This document shows, in pieces, positions 8,063 through 15,900 of a stretch of 19,807 bases of DNA (positions are counted from its first letter, which is position 1; every line of letters starts with the position of its first letter). The stretch is from CAYUMU01 sp964445985 (GTDB taxonomy: Bacteria; Planctomycetota; Planctomycetia; Pirellulales; S012-138). The position numbers and the translations under genes are program-made. A model generated the notes under the pieces. It was not told the origin of the DNA. It was given only the letters and a program-made list of their open reading frames with translations, and did no database searches. Location of the stretch: contig CAYUMU010000106.1 of assembly GCA_964445985.1 (NCBI GenBank), forward strand, positions 1-19,807, written 5' to 3'.

Positions 8063-8541
8063 TTGTCCGGTTCCGTCGATTCCCGATCAAAGCCAGAAAG
8101 TTGTTGGTACAGCTTCCTAGCTCCTTCCAGCGGGATATTATTCTCGGAATCGATGTGTTCGCGCATCAGTTGCGTCAGCCCCGCCAGTTCCAACTGCTCG
8201 GCGATATCGAGTGCGCCCTGAATGTCCTTGTCGATGAGTTCAAAACGCCGCCTGTTCAACGCGACGCTCCAGAGCAGCTTTTCCGGAGATTTCGGACGTT
8301 CAAGCGCGACCCGTCCAAATAGGCCCATAATCGTGTCATCATCAAGGCCAGAATCAAGCAGCGTAACTTTAACCGCATGCAAGGCAGCCAGGGCGTAATC
8401 CGCGGGGTTTGCATCCGCTGCCAAGTCCTGCCCAGCGTCGATGATCGTGAATTCCAAGACTTTCAGGAACTGACGAAACCAATCATCGACCGCTTGCGAA
8501 AGCTCTCCAGGCTTAGGTTCAAGCTGCTTCTTGGTGGACAT
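8059..8541 (-). CDS. Uncharacterised helical protein, middle gene of the HNH cassette
   Basis: This protein of 160 residues has no domain I recognise. It looks soluble and mainly helical, with acidic and leucine-rich segments (LSQAVDDWFRQFLKVLEFTI, DPADYALAALHAV-like runs, ALDIAEQLELAGLTQLMREH) and no signal peptide or membrane segment. I chose the ATG at 8541 (MSTKKQLEPK); the longer frame needs a TTG at 8562. From 8541 it overlaps the upstream 78-residue gene by 23 bases, and its stop overlaps the HNH start by 4 bases. This tight packing suggests the three proteins are made together in fixed ratio and perhaps form a complex. A sensor, regulator or inhibitor of the nuclease are equally possible; this is inference. 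Confidence 0.75.
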   Translation of the reverse strand: MSTKKQLEPKPGELSQAVDDWFRQFLKVLEFTIIDAGQDLAADANPADYALAALHAVKVTLLDSGLDDDTIMGLFGRVALERPKSPEKLLWSVALNRRRFELIDKDIQGALDIAEQLELAGLTQLMREHIDSENNIPLEGARKLYQQLSGFDRESTEPDK

Positions 8542-8755
8542 CTCTTGAATCTGTGTCCTCAAGTAAAGTTGCTAGCGTCTGCACGGCAGACTGCGCCGCC
8601 TGACGGTAGTGGGCAACGGTAATGAGTCCCGGCGAGCTGCTGTCTTTGGCTAATTCCCTTGCCCGCTGGGCAACTTGCTCGGCAAAGAATGCCTTCCATT
8701 CGGCTAAAGCTTTAGCTGCATCTGTCTGAATCCGAAAAGTTGGGTTCGGGTCCAT
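8519..8755 (-). CDS. Small helical protein (78 aa) with histone-fold-like pattern, first gene of the HNH cassette
   Basis: The ATG at 8755 has a strong AAGGAGG five bases upstream (8761-8767), which favours it over the longer frame running back into repeat copy B. The 78 residues are almost all helical: AAKALAEWKAFFAEQVAQRA, RELAK, a short Ser/Pro loop, then LITVAHYRQAAQSAVQTLAT. The spacing 'long helix with ..A..A..LA / short loop / ITxxHYxxAA' resembles the second half of a histone-fold (NF-Y/TAF or archaeal-histone type). A histone-like or DNA-bridging role is therefore one reading, held weakly; an ordinary helical hairpin is the alternative. It leads an operon with a 23-base overlap into the next gene. 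Confidence 0.75.
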   Translation of the reverse strand: MDPNPTFRIQTDAAKALAEWKAFFAEQVAQRARELAKDSSSPGLITVAHYRQAAQSAVQTLATLLEDTDSRDVHQEAA

Positions 8756-8760
8756 CACAA

Positions 8761-8767
8761 CCTCCTT
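8761..8767 (-). promoter_or_regulatory. strong ribosome binding site (AAGGAGG) of the HNH cassette
   Basis: The minus strand reads AAGGAGG, five bases before the ATG of the 78-residue gene. It is the only good ribosome binding site in the cassette; the two downstream genes start within overlaps. Confidence 0.8.
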
Positions 8768-8865
8768 GTTGGGATTCGGTTCGCCCAGTTTACCACGGCC
8801 GCTGCCAGCAGAAAACGGCAGTTTGCGGCTGATTGCCCCCGCCATCAGAGTCGGTAAGCGGTAAG

Positions 8866-8968
8866 GGTACGCACCCCGTGCGTACCTTTTGGGTGGAGGA
8901 TCGCCACACCTGCGCGGCTGCGCGCGACTCTGGCCGACAAAGCGGCAACGTCCAACGATCAGCGGCGC
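8866..8968 (+). repeat. dispersed ~103-bp repeat, copy B
   Basis: This is the second copy of the repeat at 7201-7303, in the same orientation (12 mismatches in 103 by hand). Its opening palindrome GGTACGCAC-CCC-GTGCGTACC has a 9-bp stem. The difference from copy A extends the stem by one pair, so it preserves the structure. Just beyond it lies another hairpin, TATGCAG (8975-8981) with CTGCATA (8986-8992). The copy lies between the start of the HNH cassette and the end of the transglutaminase gene. Confidence 0.9.
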
Positions 8969-9008
8969 GAACGGTATGCAGAGGGCTGCATATCCTACTT
9001 GGCTGCAC

Positions 9009-9914
9009 TTAAGCCTCGTCGCCATTCGTGCCGTTTTCTTCTATCGGCATCACGTCCACCGAAACACTCAGCGTATGCTGCCCGCCGCCGATGAACATGC
9101 CGCGGATCGGGGCCACGTCGGCGTAGTCGCGGCCCCAGGCCACCGTGATATGATCCGTGGCGGGGAGGACGTTGTTGGTGGGGTCGGCGTCGATCCAGCC
9201 CTCGGCGGCCCCGGCGTATAGCGACAGCCAGGCGTGCGAGGCATCGGCCCCCACCAGCCGCGGCTTGCCGGGCGGCGGCGCCGTCCGCAGGTAGCCGCTC
9301 ACATATCGGGCTGCCAGCCCCAAGGCCCTCAGGCAGCCAATCTGCACGTGAGCCAGGTCTTGGCACACGCCCCGCCGCTTGCCAAACACCTCGGCGGTCG
9401 GCGTGCTCACCGTGGTGGCTTTGGGGTCGTATACAAAGTCGCGGTGAATGCGGCCGGTGAGGTCCACCAAAGCCTCGCCAATCGGCCGGCCCGCGGGAAA
9501 GCTCGGCGCGGCGTACTCGCCCAACTCTCGCAGGCTGGGAATCAAAGGGCTTTCAAAACAAAACTGGTAAGCCTCGAGCCCCTTGTGCGAGTGATCGTTT
9601 TGCAACGCTTCGCGCACTTGTTCCCAAGGCAGCGAAGCCGCCAGATTTCGCTCCGGCCGCGGCGCGATCGAAACCTTGCTGATCGCCGTCACGCTCAACC
9701 GGCGATGCCCTTGCACAATCGAAAAAAACGTGATCGCGTTGCCAAAGTAATCGGTCTGCCGCGACAGCCCCGCCGGCGCCGGCTTGACGTTCACCCGGTG
9801 ATACGTGCAGTCCTGCCAGGGAGCATTGCGGGGCGTGAGATGCACCTGGTTATGACAAACCGGCACCGTCTCCATATATTCGTAGGTGGTCTTGTGGGTG
9901 ATCTTGTATTTCAT
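9009..9914 (-). CDS. Transglutaminase-like cysteine amidase/protease (bacterial transglutaminase N-terminal domain plus core)
   Basis: The protein has 301 residues. The N-terminal beta domain (MKYKITHKTTYEYMETV to about residue 83) is the bacterial transglutaminase N-terminal region. The core carries the full papain-like triad: Cys184 in GVCQDLAH, His227 in DASHAWLSLY and Asp244 in WIDADPTNN. RALGLAARYVSGYLRT (196-211) lies between Cys and His as usual. No signal peptide is seen, so it should act in the cytoplasm. Such proteins are thought to cut or transfer amide bonds in peptide-like products of neighbouring ATP-grasp enzymes. The ATG at 9914 overlaps the upstream ATP-grasp gene's stop by 4 bases (ATGA), so the two are translationally coupled. 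Confidence 0.93.
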   Translation of the reverse strand: MKYKITHKTTYEYMETVPVCHNQVHLTPRNAPWQDCTYHRVNVKPAPAGLSRQTDYFGNAITFFSIVQGHRRLSVTAISKVSIAPRPERNLAASLPWEQVREALQNDHSHKGLEAYQFCFESPLIPSLRELGEYAAPSFPAGRPIGEALVDLTGRIHRDFVYDPKATTVSTPTAEVFGKRRGVCQDLAHVQIGCLRALGLAARYVSGYLRTAPPPGKPRLVGADASHAWLSLYAGAAEGWIDADPTNNVLPATDHITVAWGRDYADVAPIRGMFIGGGQHTLSVSVDVMPIEENGTNGDEA

Positions 9915-12472
9915 TGCCAGGGGTTCCCCATGGACTTGCCGGCCCGCACGTCGGCCAGCAGGCGGGGCACGCTGGCATGAATCAAGTAGCGGTTGCTGAT
10001 CGTTTCTGAAAGCCGCGGCAATTGATCGGCCAGCCGGCTCAGCAAGCGATCGATGCGGGTTGGATGATGCCCGCCCGGCTTCTCTTCGAGCGCTTCCACG
10101 TCGATCATGTGAATGCTGTTCAAGGCCGCCATGGCCGCCCGCTGCTCGGGGCTGCGCAGCGGCTGGCCGCCATCGCGGGGAAGTTGCTCCACGTGGTCCA
10201 CCAGGGCTCGCAGTTGAAACGCCAGCGAGCGGGGATTGGTTTCATCGGTAAGCAACAGATCGAGCACCGGGGCCAGCTGCATGGTGGTGAGATACCGCGA
10301 GCGGTAGGTCATGATGCTGTCGGCCACTTCGAGCACGGCTTCCAGCACCGCCGGCTCCGCGGGGCCATGGAACAGGGCATTCTGCACCAGCGTGATGATC
10401 TGTAGCGCCCGTTCCAGCCGCCGCCCCAGGTCCAAAAACCGCCAGGCTTGAGTCCGCGTCATGCTCTCGCCCACCAAACCATCGAAAGCCGCCAACTCGC
10501 GAATCAAGCGGTTGCTGAACTCCAGCACGTCGTTCAATTCCACCGGCCGCCGGGCCACCAGCGCGGCCCGCTGCTGTTCAATGCCGTACACAATGCGCCA
10601 GCTATCCAAACTGGTGCGGTCGCGCACCAGGCTGGCATAGTGGTACACGGCCTCCAGCGTCGTCGCCAGGCTGCCGCTCTGTGTGTTGTCGAGCACCGCC
10701 TGCGGCAGGGCCTTTTCAATGGTGGGCAACTGTTCGCGGATGCCTTCCACCACAAAGCCCGGCTCAATTTGGCCTTGGGCCGCCAAACACCGCAGCAGTG
10801 CCGTGAGCTCAGGCAACGTGGCCCCGCCGGCTTCGCTGGTTAGCCGCAACAACGTGGGACGCAGCAGCCGCGCGGCCGCCGCGGCCCGTTCGGTTTGCCG
10901 GCCCAACCAAAACAAGTTGTCGGCCACGCGGCTCGGAAGCTCCGCGCCGCTGCGGCGAAGCTCGATCGCCTGCCCGGCCGGTCGCAGCAACGACACCTTT
11001 TGCACCGGCGCTTCCGAAACCACCCAGGCGTCTTTGCTCCCCTCGCCCGCCAAAATCGACAGGTCCAGGCGGTGCATGTCCGACGAAATCCGCACCAGCC
11101 CGCCCGGCAAAACCGTGTAAGCGTCGCCCGTCGCCACCACAAAGCTGCGCAGCGCCACGCGACACCGCGCAAGCGGACCCGTGCGCCGCCACACCGGCAT
11201 GGTCGATCGCTCAATTTGCTCCTGGGCCACATACATCTCGGGTCGGGCCGCAATCGCCGCCGCCCATTGGGCCGGCGTCTGCCGGGCAATATCTTCCATG
11301 CCCACCGGCTCGCGCCGCCCCAACCGATAAGCGGGCCGCACCGACAACGTATCCAAATTCTTGAGCACGTGCTGCCGCGATCGCTCGTCGCCACACCACC
11401 ACGTGGCCACCGAAGGCATCAACAAATCTTCGTTAAGCAAACGCTGCGCAAGCCGCGGCAAAAATGGCATCAACGCCGGCGATTCCACCAGCGAACTCCC
11501 CAGCGCGTTGGCAATCGCCACGTTCCCCAGGCGGGCCGCTTGCATCAAACCCGGAATGCCCAACGAGGCTTTCCCTCGCAGCTCCAGCGGATCGCACAGT
11601 TGATCGCTCTGCCGCCGGAAGATCACATCGACCTGCAGCAGCCCCCCCAGGGTTTTCAAGTAAACCCGGTTGTCGCGAATCGCCAGGTCGCCCGCTTCCA
11701 CCAGCGTGTAGCCCAAGTAGCGAGCCAGGTAAGCGTCTTCAAAATAATTAGGGCCGCCCGGTCCTTGGCTGAGCAACACAATCCGCGGGTTCTCACGATG
11801 CTCGGGCGCCAACCGCTGCAACATTTCGCGCAGCGCCATAAAGAACGGCGCCAGCCGTTCAATATGGCAATCGCGAATGATGCCCGGCAGCAGCCGCGAG
11901 GCCACAATCCGGTTCTCCAAAGCGTAGCCAATGCCCAGCGGCGAATCGCTCCGATCGCCCGCCACCCACCACCGCCCGTCCGGCGACCGCGCCAGGTCGG
12001 CCGCGTACATATGCAAAAACCGATCGTGCGGCAGCCGCTGCCCATGAAACGGCCGGGTAAAACCCGGGTGCGAAAACACCAGCCTGGCCGGCAACGTGCC
12101 GTCGGTAATCAAGGTTTGCGGACCATACAAATCGGCCAGCACCAGGTTCAGCAGTCGGGCTCGCTGCACCAAGGCCTGAGACAGCTTCCGCCATTCGTCT
12201 TGCGAAATCAGCAAGGCCAAGGCGTCCAAGTCCCACGGCCGGGCAACATCTTCCGGATCGCCGTAGGCGTTGTAAAGAATGCCGTTTTCGCGGACGAGTC
12301 GCTCCAACTGGTCCCAGCGGCGGCCCAACTCGTTGTTGCCAATCTGGCCCATCAGCCGCGCATACGTTTCCCAGTGCGCGCGCAGCTTTCCCCCGGCGAC
12401 GAACATCTCGTCGTACAGCTTCTCGTCGAGCGAGTATGCGGCAAACAGGGCCTGCTCCGCCAAGGCATTCAT
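9911..12472 (-). CDS. Circularly permuted ATP-grasp ligase fused to an alpha-E domain
   Basis: This 853-residue protein fuses two families usually made as separate adjacent genes. Residues ~15-505 are a circularly permuted type 2 ATP-grasp (older DUF404/DUF407): ARLLNLVLADLYGPQ, LYGPQTLITDGTLPARLVF, IVLLSQGPGGPNYFEDAYLA, VDVIFRRQSDQLCDPLEL, and YVAQEQIERSTMPVW near the nucleotide-binding end. Residues ~509-853 are the alpha-E helical domain (DUF403), starting with the conserved SRVADNLFWLGRQTERA and ending SNRYLIHASVPRLLAD. ATP-grasp enzymes join a carboxylate to an amine through an acyl phosphate, so an amide-ligase role, possibly on a peptide, is predicted. The substrate is unknown. Its ribosome binding site is weak. 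The gene leads a pair with the downstream transglutaminase (4-base overlap). The upstream DUF2126 gene, on the same strand, is 433 bp away, with repeats between them. Confidence 0.92.
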   Translation of the reverse strand: MNALAEQALFAAYSLDEKLYDEMFVAGGKLRAHWETYARLMGQIGNNELGRRWDQLERLVRENGILYNAYGDPEDVARPWDLDALALLISQDEWRKLSQALVQRARLLNLVLADLYGPQTLITDGTLPARLVFSHPGFTRPFHGQRLPHDRFLHMYAADLARSPDGRWWVAGDRSDSPLGIGYALENRIVASRLLPGIIRDCHIERLAPFFMALREMLQRLAPEHRENPRIVLLSQGPGGPNYFEDAYLARYLGYTLVEAGDLAIRDNRVYLKTLGGLLQVDVIFRRQSDQLCDPLELRGKASLGIPGLMQAARLGNVAIANALGSSLVESPALMPFLPRLAQRLLNEDLLMPSVATWWCGDERSRQHVLKNLDTLSVRPAYRLGRREPVGMEDIARQTPAQWAAAIAARPEMYVAQEQIERSTMPVWRRTGPLARCRVALRSFVVATGDAYTVLPGGLVRISSDMHRLDLSILAGEGSKDAWVVSEAPVQKVSLLRPAGQAIELRRSGAELPSRVADNLFWLGRQTERAAAAARLLRPTLLRLTSEAGGATLPELTALLRCLAAQGQIEPGFVVEGIREQLPTIEKALPQAVLDNTQSGSLATTLEAVYHYASLVRDRTSLDSWRIVYGIEQQRAALVARRPVELNDVLEFSNRLIRELAAFDGLVGESMTRTQAWRFLDLGRRLERALQIITLVQNALFHGPAEPAVLEAVLEVADSIMTYRSRYLTTMQLAPVLDLLLTDETNPRSLAFQLRALVDHVEQLPRDGGQPLRSPEQRAAMAALNSIHMIDVEALEEKPGGHHPTRIDRLLSRLADQLPRLSETISNRYLIHASVPRLLADVRAGKSMGNPWQ

Positions 12473-12502
12473 CGCAACAATCGGGGGTTGGAGATCCTAC
12501 TG

Positions 12503-12544
12503 CTCCCTCTCCCGCAAAAAAGGGGGAGAGCGGGGTGGGGGTGA
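12503..12544. repeat. CTCCCTCTCCC...GGGAGAG palindromic element
   Basis: CTCTCCC (12507-12513) pairs with GGGAGAG (12524-12530), followed by a CGGGGTGGGGGTG tail. The layout matches the element inside the DUF2126 gene at 15892-15934 (CTCCCTCGCCCC ... GGGAGAGGGTTGGGGTGAGG), so both belong to one dispersed family. Repeats of this general form are common across bacterial genomes. Confidence 0.75.
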
Positions 12545-12607
12545 TGCGGCGGTAAAGCTTCCACCATACTCAATCCGCCGGGACCGTGATTGATGAATCG
12601 GGCAGTT

Positions 12608-12705
12608 ACGCAGCGTCGCCCCCTTAGGCACCGTCATTCCCGCGAAGAGCCTGCCCTCGTGAAGACGGGGGCGGGAATCCAGATGCGGCGGATGCGACGC
12701 TGCGT
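12608..12705. repeat. 98-bp element with perfect 12-bp terminal inverted repeats
   Basis: ACGCAGCGTCGC (12608-12619) and GCGACGCTGCGT (12694-12705) are exact reverse complements. Nested inside are ATTCCCGC (12636-12643) and GCGGGAAT (12671-12678), also exact. The element has no coding capacity. Its size and structure fit a REP- or MITE-type non-autonomous mobile element. No target-site duplication is evident at the ends. Confidence 0.8.
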
Positions 12706-12905
12706 TGACATCGGGTTGGACACAAATTGGTAGCCGGGAAGTTACTCTTCGCCGCCCATGGCTGCGTCATACCCTTTTTCCGCCACCCCAATCAACGGCC
12801 TCTCATTCATTCTAGGCTGGTGGCCTCCAAAATCTTGCCGCCCCGCCGTCCGCCATCGAGCGAATCGACAAAATCTCCTTCCGCCCCCACCGCAAGTTCG
12901 GCAAA

Positions 12906-15900
12906 TCACGCACGATCCGTGCCGTCCGACCCTCTTCGCAAGTCTAGGGTTAGCGGGAACAGCCGATTGCGTTCTTCCGGCGGCAGCGTGACTCCTCCCC
13001 CGGTATGGCCATTGGCGAAGAATCGCGATCCCCGCCGGCTTTCGGCCTCGTAGGCATTCACCGGAAACGTGCTGTAGCTAAGCCCGCCCGGGTGCGACAC
13101 GTGGTACGTGCAACCCCCAATGCTCAAGCCCTGATGGGTATCCACCAGGTCGAACACCAGCGGCGTATGCACCGCAATCGTGGGGTGCAGGCAACTCGGC
13201 GGCTGCCAGGCCCGATATCGCACCGCCGCCACATACTCGCCCGCCACCCCGGTCGGTTGCAGCGGCGCCCGCCGGCCATTGCAAGCCAAGGCATAGCGCT
13301 CGTCGGCCAGGTTGGTCACCTTCACCTGCAACCGCTCCACGCTCGAATCCACAAACCGGGTCGTCGCCCCGCCCGCCGGCTCTTCGCCGAGCACATACCA
13401 CGGCTCGATCGCTTGCCGCAATTCCACCGCCATGTTCTGCCGCGTGAAGGCGCCAATCACCGGGAACCGGAACTCAAAATGCGGCGCGAACCAGGCGGTC
13501 TCCAACGGGAAACCCGCCTTGCGGCACCCCTGGATCACCTCGTCAAAATCCGTCCACACAAAGTGCGGCAGCAAGTACCGGTCGTGCAGCGCCGTTCCCC
13601 AGTGAATCAGCGCCGCCTTGTACGGCCGCTCCCAAAATCGGGCCACCAGCGTCCGCAACAACAGTTGCTGCGCCAAACTCATCCGCGCATGGGGCGGCAT
13701 CTCAAACGCGCGAAACTCCACCAGCCCCAGCCGCCCCGAAGCCGAGTCGGGCGAAAACAGTTTATCAATGCAGAATTCAGCCCGATGCGTGTTCCCCGTG
13801 AGATCGACCAGCAAATTGCGAAAGATGCGATCCACCAGCCACGGAGGACAATACACGCCGCTATCAGGGTCAGGCACCTGCTGAAACGCAATCTCCAACT
13901 CATAGAGCGCGTCGCGGCGACCTTCATCGACCCGCGGCGCCTGGCTCGTCGGCCCGATAAACGTGCCCGAAAACAGGTAGGAAAGCGACGGATGGTTGTT
14001 CCAAAAACCCAGCAGGCTTTTCAACAAGTCGGGCCGCCGCAAGAAGGGACTGTCCGCCGGCGTGGCCCCGCCCAGCACCACGTGATTGCCGCCCCCCGTG
14101 CCGGTGTGGCGACCATCCAAATCAAACTTCTCCGTCCCCAGCCGCGACAGCCGCGCGTCCTCATAAACGCCCGTGGTGATGGCCACCAGCTCTTCCCAAT
14201 TTCGGGCTGGCTGCACATTCACCTCGATCACACCCGGGTCGGGTGTCACCTTGATGTGGCTCAACCGCTGATCGTGCGGAGGCAGGTAACCTTCCAGCAC
14301 CACCGGCAAATTGAGCTGCTCGGCCGTCCCCTCAATCGTATGCACCAGGTCGAGATAATCCTCCAGCCGCTCCACCGGCGGCATGAACACGTGCAACCGC
14401 CCGCCGCGAGCTTCCACGCACAGCGCCGTGCGAACCACGTCGCCCGGCTCAAGGGGCGTTTCTTGGGGATTGACGGTCTGCTGTTCCAACGACAGTCCAT
14501 TGCCTTCGCTGGGCCCCTCGCTCATGGTGTGCTCAGGCTGCGGCTGCCGGCCCGGATGCGTCGGCAACGGCTCGCGCTCCAAGAACGGATCGAGCTCGTT
14601 GAACTGCGAACGGTGCGATGGCGGCAACCACGGCAACGATTCCAACGGCAGCCGCAGCCCAATCGGCGAATCGCCCGGCAGCAAAAACAGTTTCTCCGAT
14701 CGCAGCGGCCACGGCCCGCTGATCCAACGCGGCTGGGCCTGCCACCACTGACGACGCAGCGGCAACACAAAACCCACCGGCGTATCCACGCCCCGCTCCG
14801 TGATCCTTGCCAGTCGAGCCCGCTCTTCCGGGTCCTTCAGCTTGGAATCGGCCACCGTCACGTTCTCGGGCAATTTGCGTTCTTTCGACACAAAGTGCCA
14901 CACGTCTTCATACGCCGGGTTGGCCCAGCGGTCTTCCACGCCGAGGTTCGTGGCCAAGGTTTTGGTGAACTTGGCCGCGTCGGTAGGTCCATGCCCCAGG
15001 TCGTCGCCTTCTTGGGCCACCCATTCGTCTTCCAACCACAGCGGTTCTTCATCGTTCCGCCAGAAACAACTAAAGGCCCAGCGGGGGAGCGACTCGCCGG
15101 GATACCACTTGCCTTGGCCAAAATGGAGCATGCCGCGGGGAGCGAAACGCTCTCGCAAGCGCTGCATCAGCTCGAAGGCCCGCTGCCGCTTGGTAGGCCC
15201 CACGGCGGCCGTATTCCACTCGGCGCTCTCCATGTCGTCGATGGAAACAAACGTCGGCTCGCCCCCCATCGTCAGCCGCACGTCGCCGGCCTCCAAGTGC
15301 TTGTCCACCATCCGCCCGGCGGCCAGCACCTGCTCCCATTGCTCGTCGGTAAAGGGCTTGGTCACCCGCGGGTCTTCATGCACCCGCGTTACGTGCATTT
15401 CAAAATGGAACTTGCTTTCGCATGCTTCCACGGCCCCGCTGATTGGCGCCGCGCTCGAAGGCTCCGGCGTGCAAGCCAGCGGAATATGCCCCTCGCCCGC
15501 AAACAGCCCCGACGTCGGGTCGAGCCCAATCCAGCCCGCCCCCGGCACAAACACCTCGGTCCAGGCGTGCAAATCGGTGAAGTCCTCCGCGGCCCCCGCC
15601 GGCCCGTCCAGCGGCTTCACATCCGGCACCAACTGCACCAGGTAGCCCGACACAAAGCGGGCCGCCAGCCCCACGTGCCGCAGCAATTGCACTTGCAACC
15701 AGGCCGAATCGCGGCACGAGCCGCATCCCCGTTCCAGCGTTTCCTCGGGCGTTTGCACCCCCGGCTCCATCCGAATCAAATACTTGATCTGCTGCTGGAG
15801 CTTGCTGTTCACATGCACCAAAAAATCAACAATCCGCCGCGGCGTGCGATCGATGCTCGCCAGAAACTCCGCGAACTTAGGGCCTATCCAATGACTCCCT

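Larger units (their letters stand above)
12473..12905. other. repeat-bearing gap inside the transglutaminase/ATP-grasp cluster (433 bp)
   Basis: This gap between two same-strand genes of one functional set is unusually long. It holds two unrelated palindromic elements (12503-12544 and 12608-12705) and about 200 bp of sequence in which I see nothing. Transcription of the downstream pair may need its own promoter here; none is obvious. Confidence 0.5.

Noticed and set aside
8756..9025. N-terminal extension of the 78-residue gene into repeat copy B
   Set aside because: The extension translates repeat sequence that also occurs outside genes in copy A, and a strong AAGGAGG marks the internal ATG at 8755.
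10895..12544. 549-codon open frame on the plus strand
   Set aside because: It is a shadow of the ATP-grasp/alpha-E gene, rich in Arg, Gln and His with no motif.
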